Of a stretch of DNA of 64,000 bases, positions 1-9,134 are shown piece by piece. How positions within the stretch are numbered: position 1 is the first letter of the stretch; the number at the start of each line of letters is the position of its first letter. The position numbers and the translations under genes are program-made. The stretch comes from Enterococcus larvae (GTDB taxonomy: Bacteria > Bacillota > Bacilli > Lactobacillales > Enterococcaceae), in contig NZ_JAEDXU010000003.1 in NCBI RefSeq assembly GCF_017830045.1, forward strand, positions 186,001-250,000, in the 5' to 3' direction. The notes beneath the pieces were generated by a model. It was given only the letters and a program-made list of their open reading frames with translations. It searched no databases and was not told where the DNA came from.

Positions 1-1856
1 TAAATCACAGCGGAGAGGATCGCTGTCACCGGGCTAGTCAACTGCATGATATTCAATGCAGATAACTCTGGATAAATACCATAGAACAACACTGGGATGA
101 CCGCAAAATACTTGGCAATGTCATTAGCAATACTGAAGGTTGTCAATGCGCCTCGAGTCATCAGAAGCTGTTTACCGATCTGTACAACCTTCAATAATTT
201 TGTCGGACTGGAATCCAGATCGATCATATTCCCGGCTTCTTTTGCAGCTTGCGTTCCTGTATTCATCGCAACTGCCACATCTGCCTGTGCCAGTGCCGGC
301 GCATCATTCGTACCATCTCCGGTCATTGCCACCAAGTGCCCCTGTTCCTGAAACTCACGAATCATCGTCATTTTATTTTCCGGTGTCGCTTCGGCCAGAA
401 AATCATCGACTCCTGCTTCTGCAGCAATCGCCGCAGCTGTCAACGGATTATCTCCAGTGATCATGATCGTTTTGATACCCATTTTTCGCATGTCAGAAAA
501 CTGTTCCTTCACACCATTTTTCACAATATCCTTCAAATAAACAACACCCATGATTTGCAGATTTTTCACAACTACTAGAGGTGTCCCGCCGGCTTTTGCA
601 ACCTGCTCCACTAGTTTGTCGCATTCCTCCGGATAGTTGCCGTCAATGGATAAAATGTATTTCTTTATTGTATCAGCCGCCCCTTTACGAATTCGATCGC
701 CTTGATAATCAATACCGCTCATTCTGGTTTTAGCTGTAAATTCAATAAATGTAACATCCGCATCTGCCAGCTCTCTTGAACGAATGTCGAATTTTTCCTT
801 TGCAAGAATCACAATACTGCGGCCTTCTGCCGTTTCATCAGCCAAAGATGAAAGCTGAGCAGCATCTGCCAATTCTTTCTCCGTCACACCCTCAACAGGT
901 AAAAATTCACTAGCTCGTCGGTTTCCAAGTGTGATGGTTCCCGTCTTATCCAGCAACAGAATATCTACATCGCCAGCGGCTTCGATCGCCCGACCGCTCA
1001 TCGCAATAACGTTCTCCTTCGTCAATCGGCTCATGCCGGCTATCCCAATAGAAGAAACCAGTGCACCAATCGTTGTTGGCGCCAGACAGATAAGCAATGC
1101 GATAACAATGACCGCTGAGATTGCTTCTCCTGATCCTGCAAGGGTACTGGCAAAAGCAGTAAATGGAATCAGCGTCAGTGCAACACCCAAAAAGATGATT
1201 GTCAGCATGATCAAAAGAATCTGCAGCCCAATTTCATTCGGCGTCTTTTTTCGCTGTGTCCCTTCCACCATTGCAATCATTTTATCCAAGAAGGACTGAC
1301 CATTTTCAGAGGTTACTTTTATGACCAGATAATCGGAAACCACTGTTGTTCCCCCCGTAACAGCACTGCGGTCACCACCTGATTCACGAATGACCGGAGC
1401 AGATTCCCCTGTGATGGCACTTTCATCAACAGAGGCTGCTCCCTCAACTACATCACCATCAGCTGGAATCTGTTCTCCGGAACGGACATAGACGAAGTCT
1501 CCTTTTTTCAAATCAGAGGAGCGAATCTCAATCAACTGGTTATTTTTTATATCCTCCAACGTCTTTATCTTATAGGTCAGCACATCTTTTTTCGCTTGCT
1601 TCAAGCTGTCTGCCTGTGCTTTTCCTCTGCCTTCTGCAATCGCCTCAGCAAAGTTGGCAAAAATCAATGTCAGCCATAATAAGCAGGCAACCGAAATCGT
1701 GAACCAACGGGGTACATTCTGCTCCGAAAAAATGAGTACTGTGGAAGCTGCTGCACCTAAATAGACAACGAACATCACTGGATTTTTTATCTGAATCCTT
1801 GGATCTAATTTTTTTATCGACTCAACTAGAGCCCAAACATAACTATTTTTTCCCAT
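1..1856 (-). CDS. kdpB: Potassium-transporting P-type ATPase subunit B (partial)
   Basis: KdpB is the ATP-hydrolysing subunit of the high-affinity KdpFABC potassium pump in the cytoplasmic membrane. The minus-strand frame opens at ATG 1854-1856 with [13 protein letters not shown] and stays open to the left edge, giving about 618 residues. The family is usually 670-690, so about 60 C-terminal residues lie outside the window. I can read the TGES loop (ITGESAPV), the phosphorylation motif DKTGTIT, the hinge [12 protein letters not shown] and the KdpB-specific [10 protein letters not shown] segment. It follows kdpA by 12 bases, so the two are co-transcribed; kdpC is expected just left of the window. 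Identification is secure. Confidence 0.95.
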   Translation of the reverse strand, partial: MGKNSYVWALVESIKKLDPRIQIKNPVMFVVYLGAAASTVLIFSEQNVPRWFTISVACLLWLTLIFANFAEAIAEGRGKAQADSLKQAKKDVLTYKIKTLEDIKNNQLIEIRSSDLKKGDFVYVRSGEQIPADGDVVEGAASVDESAITGESAPVIRESGGDRSAVTGGTTVVSDYLVIKVTSENGQSFLDKMIAMVEGTQRKKTPNEIGLQILLIMLTIIFLGVALTLIPFTAFASTLAGSGEAISAVIVIALLICLAPTTIGALVSSIGIAGMSRLTKENVIAMSGRAIEAAGDVDILLLDKTGTITLGNRRASEFLPVEGVTEKELADAAQLSSLADETAEGRSIVILAKEKFDIRSRELADADVTFIEFTAKTRMSGIDYQGDRIRKGAADTIKKYILSIDGNYPEECDKLVEQVAKAGGTPLVVVKNLQIMGVVYLKDIVKNGVKEQFSDMRKMGIKTIMITGDNPLTAAAIAAEAGVDDFLAEATPENKMTMIREFQEQGHLVAMTGDGTNDAPALAQADVAVAMNTGTQAAKEAGNMIDLDSSPTKLLKVVQIGKQLLMTRGALTTFSIANDIAKYFAVIPVLFYGIYPELSALNIMQLTSPVTAILSAVI

Positions 1857-1868
1857 TATTATCCCTGC

Positions 1869-3548
1869 CTATCTATTTTGAAAAAAATCAGCGATCGGTC
1901 CAAGCGCAACAGCTGGAAGAAAGCTTAGTGCCCCGACAACCAGAATGACAATGATCAACATTGTTACAAAAACCGGATTGACAGTCGACAGTGTTCCTTC
2001 ACTGACTGCACTTTGCTGTTTTCGACTCAGGCTTGCGGCCATATAGATGATTGCTGCCATCGGTAAAAATCGAGAAATCAACATCAACACACTACCTAAA
2101 ATATTCAGGAAATCTGTATTTGCCAATAATCCGCCAAAAGAGCTCCCATTATTATTTGCCAATGATGTTGCCCCATATAACACTTCTGAGAAAGCGTGAG
2201 GTCCCTGATTCGTCAACCACGATAAAATATCTGGATGAAGAACAAGTACAGCCGCACCCAACAACGTTAAAAGTAATGGTGTCAATACAACAATACTGGC
2301 CATTTTCATCTCAAAGGGTTCAATTTTCTTTCCCAGGTATTCTGGCGTTCTCCCCACTAATAGTCCCGCAATAAACACTGTCAGTAAAATGAATGTCAGC
2401 ATGCCGTACAGACCACTACCCGCACCGCCAAAGATGATTTCACCAAGCTGCATCAAGAACAGAGGTATCAGTCCGCCAAGCGGTGTGAAGCTATCCAGCA
2501 TACTATTGACCGAGCCGTTCGATGCCGCCGTCGTGCTTACTGCCCATAATGCCGACCAATCAATACCAAAGCGGACCTCTTTACCTTCCATGTTTCCTGT
2601 AGCTAATACATGAAGAAATTCGGGACCTGCAAACTCATTCACTGCGATAATCAAAAATCCAATTATCAGAAATAGAAAGGAGACGACTGCAACCGTCCGC
2701 CCTTGCTTCCAGTTTTTGATCCAAAAACCCAAAGCAAAAATCAGTGCCGCAGGAATCAGCAAAATACTGATTGTCTCAATAAAGTTACTGATAACTGTTG
2801 GATTTTCAAAAGGATGGGCTGAATTTGCCCCAAAAAACCCACCACCATTGGTCCCCAATTGTTTGATTGCCACTTGACTTGCTACTGTTCCTAACGGCAG
2901 CCATAGCGACTGACTACTCAAGCCTTCATAAGCAACGCCGCTTGAAAAAGTCTGAACTGCTCCTTGGGAGACCAATAGAATCGAAATAAAAAACGAAAGC
3001 GGCAGCAGAATATAAAGAATACTTCTAGTTATATCCTGCCAAAAATTCCCAAGTCCGTTTTTCTTTTTCTGAACAAATCCTCTGATCAGTACACATAAAA
3101 CAGCCATCCCCACGGCAGCTGACAGAAAATTTTGAACCGTCAAACCAAATATCTGTGAGAATAAGGATAATGACTCTTCTCCTGCGTATGCCTGCCAGTT
3201 CGTATTTGTCACAAAGCTGACTGCTGTGTTCAATGCCAGCGTAACTGACATGCCGGATACTTCTTGGCCATTCAATGGCAGCCATTGTTGTGTAAGAAGT
3301 AAAATGAACAGACCAATCAATGAAAAGAATGACAGAAACAGGATCGATAAAAGATATTTTTTTGCTGACATTTCTCCTGTCGCCGGTCTACCAATCACTT
3401 TGTAAACAAATTTTTCTACAGGCTCTAGAAACCGAACAAACCTTGGTATTCTGCCTTGTAGGATTTCAGAAATATATTTTCCAAGAGGAATAGCTAAAAG
3501 CAGCAGTACCAGTAAAAATACGCCGCCGCTGATCATTGTGCTGTTCAT
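1869..3548 (-). CDS. kdpA: Potassium-transporting ATPase, K+-binding channel subunit A
   Basis: KdpA binds and conducts K+ in the KdpFABC complex. At 559 residues it is full length for the family and consists of about ten hydrophobic segments. The selectivity-filter-like motif TNGGGFFGANSAHP is visible in the middle, with further family hallmarks NTAVSFVTNTNWQ and TAASNGSVNSMLDSF. The ATG overlaps the stop codon of kdpF (ATGA), and kdpB begins 12 bases after its stop, so kdpF-A-B form one tightly coupled operon. The order F-A-B matches the canonical operon. Confidence 0.96.
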   Translation of the reverse strand: MNSTMISGGVFLLVLLLLAIPLGKYISEILQGRIPRFVRFLEPVEKFVYKVIGRPATGEMSAKKYLLSILFLSFFSLIGLFILLLTQQWLPLNGQEVSGMSVTLALNTAVSFVTNTNWQAYAGEESLSLFSQIFGLTVQNFLSAAVGMAVLCVLIRGFVQKKKNGLGNFWQDITRSILYILLPLSFFISILLVSQGAVQTFSSGVAYEGLSSQSLWLPLGTVASQVAIKQLGTNGGGFFGANSAHPFENPTVISNFIETISILLIPAALIFALGFWIKNWKQGRTVAVVSFLFLIIGFLIIAVNEFAGPEFLHVLATGNMEGKEVRFGIDWSALWAVSTTAASNGSVNSMLDSFTPLGGLIPLFLMQLGEIIFGGAGSGLYGMLTFILLTVFIAGLLVGRTPEYLGKKIEPFEMKMASIVVLTPLLLTLLGAAVLVLHPDILSWLTNQGPHAFSEVLYGATSLANNNGSSFGGLLANTDFLNILGSVLMLISRFLPMAAIIYMAASLSRKQQSAVSEGTLSTVNPVFVTMLIIVILVVGALSFLPAVALGPIADFFQNR

Positions 3549-3625
3549 TGCTCTTCCCCCTTAAATAGATACCAGAATAAATACACCATTGTTCCTATAC
3601 CGATGAATCCTAAAAAGATTTCCAT
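3545..3625 (-). CDS. kdpF: KdpF small membrane subunit
   Basis: This 26-codon gene starts at ATG 3623-3625 after the ribosome site AAGGAGCT. It encodes one hydrophobic helix (MEIFLGFIGIGTMVYLFWYL followed by a charged tail). Its TGA overlaps the kdpA ATG. KdpF is a single-span peptide of about 25-30 residues that stabilises the Kdp complex in other bacteria. Length, hydrophobicity, position directly before kdpA and translational overlap all fit. It is easily missed because of its size. Confidence 0.85.
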   Translation of the reverse strand: MEIFLGFIGIGTMVYLFWYLFKGEEQ

Positions 3626-3799
3626 GCTTCCCAGCTCCTTCTATCTGAATCCTGTTAAATAACCTATGCATGAAAAGTGTCCATCTTTGTCTATACAGGC
3701 CGAAAGAACCAACAGTCACTCTCGTTTATTTAACAAGATTTATCTATCATGAGAATAACACCTGCCATCTAAAGACAGTCTCAAGGTTTTCTGTTTTTC

Positions 3800-3816
3800 T
3801 TTATACAATCTTTATA
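3800..3816. promoter_or_regulatory. Possible KdpE-type response regulator site
   Basis: TTTATA-CAATC-TTTATA is a direct repeat with 11-bp period (one helical turn), about 175 bases upstream of kdpF. OmpR-family regulators, including KdpE, bind such repeats. The similarity is to the E. coli KdpE site (TTTATA-N5-TTTACA); no kdpDE genes are visible in the window, so this is only a candidate. Confidence 0.35.
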
Positions 3817-3860
3817 CGGATTTCTTGACCATGAATCATAGGAGCTATTGACTGTACTTA

Positions 3861-3906
3861 AAACAACAAAAAGAAGAGACAGCCCCGACGGAGCTGCCTC
3901 TTCCTC
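3861..3906 (-). terminator. Rho-independent terminator of the Ca2+ ATPase gene
   Basis: On the minus strand a ~11-bp stem (GAAGAGGCAGC paired with GCTGTCTCTTC, one G-U pair) is followed by a T-rich tract, about 20 bases after the ATPase stop codon. Confidence 0.8.
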
Positions 3907-3927
3907 TGTATATCGTTTATGATGATT

Positions 3928-6603
3928 TTATGCTGCGCCTTCTTTTTTAAAGGCAACCAGTATTAATTTCGTTACTTCCATCAAGACGATTGCACCGAGT
4001 GCCAAGCCGATACAAACCATGATTTGTTCCAACCCAAAGGCAACAGGAATCGCAAATACTTCTCTTAGCCCAGGAATCAAGGTCACACTATATAAAACCG
4101 CACAAACCAGCATAGCCAGTAACGCCATTTTATTAGAGAAAAATCCAGCCTGTATTGCTGTCTGTGTATTGGAACGAGCAGGTAATGTTTGTAGTGTACG
4201 ACACCAAATCAGCGTTGTGAATGACATCGCTACACCCATTTCAGCAGAATGCTGCATTCCCAGCCATTGTGCAAAAATAACAGCTGCCGCAATCAATATC
4301 CCTCTATAGGTCACTGAAACCAATGTGTTCCCAGTAAAAATACCGGAATTTGGGTCACGTGGCTGGCGTTTCATGATTGTTGGTTCTCCTTTTTCCATAC
4401 CTAAAGCGATTGCCGGTAAAGAATCATTGACTAAGTTAATGAACAACAATTGTAAAGCTGTGAAAGGATTCGACCAGTCTGCCACTAATGCAAAGATGAT
4501 GGAAATGATCGCACCAAGGTTTCCAGCAAATAGATAGGCAATCGACTTCTTGATATTATCAAAGACATTTCGTCCAACCTCAACAGCGCTGACGATCGAC
4601 ACAAAGTTATCATCTGTCAGAACCATTGCCGCTGCATCCTTCGCAACATCTGTTCCGGTTCCCATCGCAATACCAATATCTGCCTGTTTCAATGCCGGTG
4701 CATCATTCACACCATCACCCGTCATCGCTGAAATATGCCCCATATTCTGCCATGCACGAACGATCCTGATTTTATTTTCAGGAGAAACACGTGCATATAC
4801 ACTGACTTTTTTCAGTACATCGATCAACTGTGGTTCACTCAATTCATCAAGCTCTGTACCTGTCAATGCCATATCTCCGTCTTCGAATATCCCGATCTCT
4901 GTGGCAATCGCAACGGCAGTCGTCTTATGGTCACCTGTGATCATGATCGTCTTGATCCCAGCCGATTTCGCTTCTTCAACCGCTTGGAACACTTCTTCTC
5001 TCGGCGGATCGATCATCGCAACCAGGCCGGCAAATATCAGTCCATTCTCATCATCAAAGCTAAGCTCCTGTTGAGAAATAGGCTTGTAACCAAATGCCAA
5101 TACACGCAAGGCACGAGTAGAAAACAGTTCGTTCTGCTCCTGGAATTTTTGACGAAGCTCTGCTGTCATGGGTACAACTTCACCATCTAATAACACACGA
5201 TCACAGCGATCAAATACAATATCCGGACCACCCTTTGTCATCAGTAATCGTTCACCATCGATCTCATGTACTGTAGACATCAGCTTACGATCAGAGTCAA
5301 AAGGAAGCTCATTCTGACGTGGATACGTTTCACGGATTTCACGATAGCTTTGATTGTTTGCTTCACTGAAATCAATCAATGCAACCTCTGTCGGGTCACC
5401 CAGCTTACTGCCGTCCTCCGTAATGATCGCATCGTTGACCAATACATTGATTTCGACTAGACGTTTTTCGCCAATGGACCAGCTTGACGGCTCTTGATTA
5501 AAGTCGCCAGTCTCGCCATTTGGCAAGTAGTAATCTACAACGGTCATTTTATTTTGTGTCAACGTACCTGTTTTATCTGTACAAATGATACTTGTTGATC
5601 CCAATGTTTCAACTGCCGGCAGCTTACGAATGATCGCATGCTTTTTCGCCATCGTCTTCGTTCCAATCGACAATACAATTGTTACGATAGACTGCAACGC
5701 TTCAGGAATCGCAGCTACGGCCACGGCTACCGCAAACATAAAGGCTTGAACGATACTTTCCGTCATATCGCCTGAATGATTTCCCATAAATAAGCGTGCC
5801 AGCTGGATACCAAGAATAACTAATGACAGAGCCAAAATTGCCAGACTCAGCTTTTTGCTGAAGCTGTCCAAACCTTTTTGCAACGGTGTTTTGTGTTCAT
5901 CTGTTGATTCCAGCAAGCCAGCAACTTGACCGATTTCAGTTTGTCCTGCAACTGCCGTAACAAGAACCTTCGCACGCCCGTAAGTGACGATCGTACCACT
6001 ATGAACCATATTCACACGATCTCCAATAGGCACTGTTCCTTCAATTTCAGCAGCCTCTTTTTCAGCTGATACCGATTCTCCTGTAAGCATCCCTTCATCA
6101 ACCTTCAGCGAGCTAGCTTCTAAAAGACGTCCATCTGCCGGAACGTAATCGCCGGCTTCTAGTAAGAACACATCACCGACTACTAAATCTTTCGCTGCTA
6201 TCGTCTGCTCTTTGCCATCACGTATCACTCGTGCATCTGGAGCCGACAAGCTTTTCAAGGCATCTAACGACCCTTCCGCTTTTTTCGTTTGAATCACGCT
6301 GACCACTGAATTCATCAACAATACGATGAAAATAACCAATGATTCAACATAGGCTCCCATGACCATCTGAACGACCGCAACAATCAACAGAACAATAACC
6401 ATCGCATCCTTGAATGTTTCAAGGAAAAGCTGCAGGCTTGATTTCTTTTTCTTTTCAGCGAGTTGATTGTAGCCGTTTGTTCTCAGTCTTTCTGCTGCTT
6501 CTGCGGCTGAAAGACCATTCTCTGTACTCTTTGTTTCCTTTAGTACCTCAGCTAACTGCTGTTTGTAGGCACCGTTTTTTTGATTTTCCTGATTCGTTTC
6601 CAA
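3928..6603 (-). CDS. P2A-type calcium-transporting ATPase
   Basis: This 891-residue membrane pump belongs to the SERCA-like P2A family and probably exports Ca2+ from the cytoplasm. Visible elements are the actuator loop TGES at residues 174-177, the ion-binding helix motif AAIPEAL near 298-303 (the family more often has PEGL), the phosphorylation site DKTGTLT with Asp343, and the hinge MTGDGVNDAPALKQADIGIAMG. About ten membrane segments fit the family. It starts at TTG 6603, chosen because GGAGGGG lies about 10 bases upstream. It appears to be a single-gene unit, bounded by terminators at 6666-6712 and 3861-3906. Substrate is inferred from family only; Mn2+ is possible. Confidence 0.88.
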   Translation of the reverse strand: METNQENQKNGAYKQQLAEVLKETKSTENGLSAAEAAERLRTNGYNQLAEKKKKSSLQLFLETFKDAMVIVLLIVAVVQMVMGAYVESLVIFIVLLMNSVVSVIQTKKAEGSLDALKSLSAPDARVIRDGKEQTIAAKDLVVGDVFLLEAGDYVPADGRLLEASSLKVDEGMLTGESVSAEKEAAEIEGTVPIGDRVNMVHSGTIVTYGRAKVLVTAVAGQTEIGQVAGLLESTDEHKTPLQKGLDSFSKKLSLAILALSLVILGIQLARLFMGNHSGDMTESIVQAFMFAVAVAVAAIPEALQSIVTIVLSIGTKTMAKKHAIIRKLPAVETLGSTSIICTDKTGTLTQNKMTVVDYYLPNGETGDFNQEPSSWSIGEKRLVEINVLVNDAIITEDGSKLGDPTEVALIDFSEANNQSYREIRETYPRQNELPFDSDRKLMSTVHEIDGERLLMTKGGPDIVFDRCDRVLLDGEVVPMTAELRQKFQEQNELFSTRALRVLAFGYKPISQQELSFDDENGLIFAGLVAMIDPPREEVFQAVEEAKSAGIKTIMITGDHKTTAVAIATEIGIFEDGDMALTGTELDELSEPQLIDVLKKVSVYARVSPENKIRIVRAWQNMGHISAMTGDGVNDAPALKQADIGIAMGTGTDVAKDAAAMVLTDDNFVSIVSAVEVGRNVFDNIKKSIAYLFAGNLGAIISIIFALVADWSNPFTALQLLFINLVNDSLPAIALGMEKGEPTIMKRQPRDPNSGIFTGNTLVSVTYRGILIAAAVIFAQWLGMQHSAEMGVAMSFTTLIWCRTLQTLPARSNTQTAIQAGFFSNKMALLAMLVCAVLYSVTLIPGLREVFAIPVAFGLEQIMVCIGLALGAIVLMEVTKLILVAFKKEGAA

Positions 6604-6665
6604 TTCTATGACCCCTCCAATTTTTATCTATCCGATATATACCAGCTTCTTTTCCTCATCTTAAG

Positions 6666-6712
6666 TAAAAAAGAGACCTAAGACAAGAGAAAAGCTACTT
6701 GTCTTAGGTCTC
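6666..6712 (-). terminator. Terminator downstream of the FMN reductase gene
   Basis: A perfect 15-bp inverted repeat (GAGACCTAAGACAAG / CTTGTCTTAGGTCTC) is followed by TTTTTT on the minus strand. It closes the transcript of the reductase gene and separates it from the Ca2+ ATPase. Confidence 0.88.
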
Positions 6713-6869
6713 ACCATTTCATATAATACCAGAAAACCATTTGCATGGTTGACTTACTGTTGATATTATCGCAACAAAGTTATGTTGCCGGTTACTCCCC
6801 CAAGGGAAATATCTGATTAATAAATAGTTTACCTGAGCAGGTGTCATTTTGCAAGACTTTTATTGAAAA

Positions 6870-7406
6870 TCATGCAATAACCTTTTCACGAATTGTGTCA
6901 AAGGCAGTTGACCATTCAATCAGCTCAGTCAACATATCGCTTACACCAGCTTCCATATGCGCGCCCGGATTGAAGGTAGAGAAATTTTCAAAATCAGTAA
7001 ATAGATTGAATGCCGGGTTGGTACGGACATCCGCTACTTTTTGTTCTCCCAGAACCATTCGCAACTGTTCTGCTGCACGTATCCCACCACCGGAACCATA
7101 GCTGACAATGCCAGCTGCTTTATTGAACCACTCTTCACGAGCACTGTCCAACGCATTTTTCAACGAGGCAGACATTCCATGATTGTATTCCTGAACAACA
7201 AATACATAGCCATCCAACTCATCGATTTTTTTGTTCCACGCTTCATTTGGTGTGCCTGTTCCTAAAAACGGCAGATCGTAATCCTTCACATCAACGATTT
7301 CAAATTCATGTACTGAATGTCCGTCAGCAATTTTCTTGATGTATTCCCCTACTTGCGGACTAACGCGTCCTTCTCTTGTACTTCCTAAAATAATCCCAAA
7401 TTTCAT
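6870..7406 (-). CDS. NAD(P)H-dependent FMN reductase / flavodoxin-fold oxidoreductase
   Basis: At 178 residues this matches the NADPH-dependent FMN reductase family (flavodoxin fold), cytoplasmic enzymes that reduce flavin, quinones or azo compounds. Typical elements are the phosphate-binding N-terminus GIILGSTREGRVSPQVG, the FMN-binding segment EYNHGMSASLKNALD, and the glycine-rich YGSGGGIRAAEQLR. The ATG follows GGAGC. Upstream lies a large palindrome (7457-7500), so expression is probably controlled by a dimeric repressor, which is not encoded next to it. The exact substrate cannot be told from sequence. Confidence 0.88.
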   Translation of the reverse strand: MKFGIILGSTREGRVSPQVGEYIKKIADGHSVHEFEIVDVKDYDLPFLGTGTPNEAWNKKIDELDGYVFVVQEYNHGMSASLKNALDSAREEWFNKAAGIVSYGSGGGIRAAEQLRMVLGEQKVADVRTNPAFNLFTDFENFSTFNPGAHMEAGVSDMLTELIEWSTAFDTIREKVIA

Positions 7407-7437
7407 GATGATTGCTCCTTTACTGTTTCGTTTTTTA

Positions 7438-7500
7438 GTATAGGTTTACTATACACACTTATTTTTAGTAAGTAAATTAATATGCTTACTAAAAATAAGT
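7438..7500. promoter_or_regulatory. Palindromic operator region of the reductase gene
   Basis: Two perfect inverted repeats lie in the upstream region: GTATAG-GTTTA-CTATAC at 7438-7454, and a 16-bp arm pair at 7457-7472 and 7485-7500 (ACTTATTTTTAGTAAG and its complement) with a 12-bp spacer. The large repeat is not followed by a T-run on either strand, which argues for an operator rather than a terminator. HxlR- or MarR-type regulators often control such reductases; none is adjacent. Confidence 0.6.
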
Positions 7501-7528
7501 AAAAAGAAAATCAGTAAGGATCGTTTAC

Positions 7529-8812
7529 TTAGGATTTTCGAAATTGAGAGAGAACACCATCTACATCTTTATAGATCAATGCATCTTTCGTTATTCTCAT
7601 TGTTTCATCGATTTTATCCGTACGAAGGAAGGTAAAGCCTGATGCTGATTCAAGCAAAATGAGCTCAAACTTATAAAGCACATCATACCTTTTCGGCATT
7701 TGTACATAAAGGCGATTGCTCTCAGAGATAATTTCAAATGAGCTGCCGTTGTTTTCAGAAATGTACTTACCAACTAGTTCGCCTTGCAGCTTTTCCGACA
7801 AAACTATTCGTTCTTCTGTTGGAGCAGTATATTTTTTTCCAAAACGAATTTCAGCAATTTGCTTTGTGATCGTTGTCACAGGCAGCACCGCCTGATTGCT
7901 CAAGAAGATCACTGTAAAATCCTTTTCAGGAAACTGCCTGATTGAACTGAAAAAGCCATCAATGATCCCCATGTGTTGTCTACACAATTGTCCCATTAGA
8001 TTATCGATGTCCCAGCCGCAAGCATAGGTACTCTGAAACGGTTCAAACATTTTTACAGCACTTTCTTCACTTAATAATCGATTCTCCTGTATCGCCTGAT
8101 TCCAAATTTGCAAGTCAGGTAGGGTTGAATACATACCATAAGCACCTAACGGAAAAGACAGATTTGTTTTGACCGTCTTGATCTCTGATCCCCAATAGCC
8201 ATAACTGTCTGCTAAATCATGAACAATTTTCTGTTCGTTTAGACAACCTGTATCCTTCATATCAAGTGGTTCTAAAACATATTTAAGTAAAGCCTTTTCA
8301 TAAGAAAGTCCAGTTGTCAGTTCAATGATTTTAGTCAATATAAGATAATCCGATGAAGAATAGGCATGCTGTGTTCCTGCCTCAAATAATTGTTCTTGAT
8401 TTTTGATCCAATCCATCATTTCATCCAAGGTTCGAGTCAATCGCATCTCTTTTTCCCAAAAACCTTTCATTGACGTAAAATCCGGAAACCCTGTTGTACA
8501 CGTCAAACAATGATAGATCGATATTTCCGAACTGTCTGGAAAATCAGTTAGATACGTTTGTATCGACTCATTGATATCCAACTGCTTTTGCTCATGAAGA
8601 ATAAAAACTATCATGGAAGTGAAAGCCTTCGTTAAAGAACCAATCATGAATTTTGTCTCAACACTGTTCCTGATGCCATATTCAATTGATGCATCTCCAT
8701 AACTTCTCTGAATAATTGGCTTTCCCTTGTCCAAGACCAATAGATTTCCTTGCAGGTAGTTATTTTTTTCATAAAAATCCAAGTACTCGTATAATGAATC
8801 GATATATGCCAT
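7529..8812 (-). CDS. Serine beta-lactamase-like hydrolase (class C/PBP4* type)
   Basis: This 427-residue protein has the serine-hydrolase fold of the beta-lactamase/penicillin-binding-protein-like family. The catalytic SxxK is in GSLTKAF near residue 60, and the second motif YSS lies in HAYSSSDYLILTKIIE. No signal peptide is visible, so it is probably cytoplasmic, which points to an esterase or peptidase rather than resistance to beta-lactams. The ATG follows GAGGAGCTG. It stands alone between the reductase and a gap before galM. The substrate is unknown. Confidence 0.82.
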   Translation of the reverse strand: MAYIDSLYEYLDFYEKNNYLQGNLLVLDKGKPIIQRSYGDASIEYGIRNSVETKFMIGSLTKAFTSMIVFILHEQKQLDINESIQTYLTDFPDSSEISIYHCLTCTTGFPDFTSMKGFWEKEMRLTRTLDEMMDWIKNQEQLFEAGTQHAYSSSDYLILTKIIELTTGLSYEKALLKYVLEPLDMKDTGCLNEQKIVHDLADSYGYWGSEIKTVKTNLSFPLGAYGMYSTLPDLQIWNQAIQENRLLSEESAVKMFEPFQSTYACGWDIDNLMGQLCRQHMGIIDGFFSSIRQFPEKDFTVIFLSNQAVLPVTTITKQIAEIRFGKKYTAPTEERIVLSEKLQGELVGKYISENNGSSFEIISESNRLYVQMPKRYDVLYKFELILLESASGFTFLRTDKIDETMRITKDALIYKDVDGVLSQFRKS

Positions 8813-9134
8813 GCGCTCAGCTCCTCTCCCCTAGCATAACACATCAATTGAAACAAAGCGTGAGACTTCAAGAAATCTCCTATTTATAGCTGTTTCTTTT
8901 CAAACGCTCTATTTGTCTTCTTTGATCAATAAGTTCCCGAACATTCATCTTATACAAAAATGGACATGCGGATTTGCATGTCCAGACAGGTTACTTTATT
9001 TATCCATAAATCCCATAAGAGAATTCAGTTTATAAGTAGCATCCCTTTGCTTATACCAGAGGGCAAGGATCGCTATTCGTGTAATAAAACCTTTTACAGG
9101 ATTTACGCAACTACCTTTTCTACGCCTTATTGCC
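8813..9134. other. Intergenic region with galM terminator
   Basis: The gap carries the terminator of the ara operon (8955-8983). I see no credible gene here; the short frames lack ribosome sites and resemble nothing known to me. Confidence 0.5.
8955..8983 (-). terminator. Terminator of the araBDA-galM operon
   Basis: Stem GGACATGC / GCATGTCC with a 6-base loop, followed on the minus strand by ATTTTTG. It lies about 150 bases after the galM stop. Confidence 0.75.

Larger units (their letters stand above)
3626..3927. other. Intergenic region: kdp leader, possible KdpE-like site, and terminator
   Basis: This 302-base gap separates the Ca2+ ATPase stop from kdpF. It contains the rho-independent terminator of the ATPase gene (3861-3906). 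It also holds an 11-bp-spaced direct repeat TTTATA-N5-TTTATA at 3800-3816, whose spacing resembles the KdpE box known upstream of E. coli kdpFABC. No additional reading frame is convincing here. Confidence 0.5.

Noticed and set aside
4550-5190. Long plus-strand frames inside the Ca2+ ATPase gene (also inside kdpB, GH51 and P-type ATPase 2)
   Set aside because: They lie antisense to well-defined enzymes, have no ribosome sites and no family resemblance.
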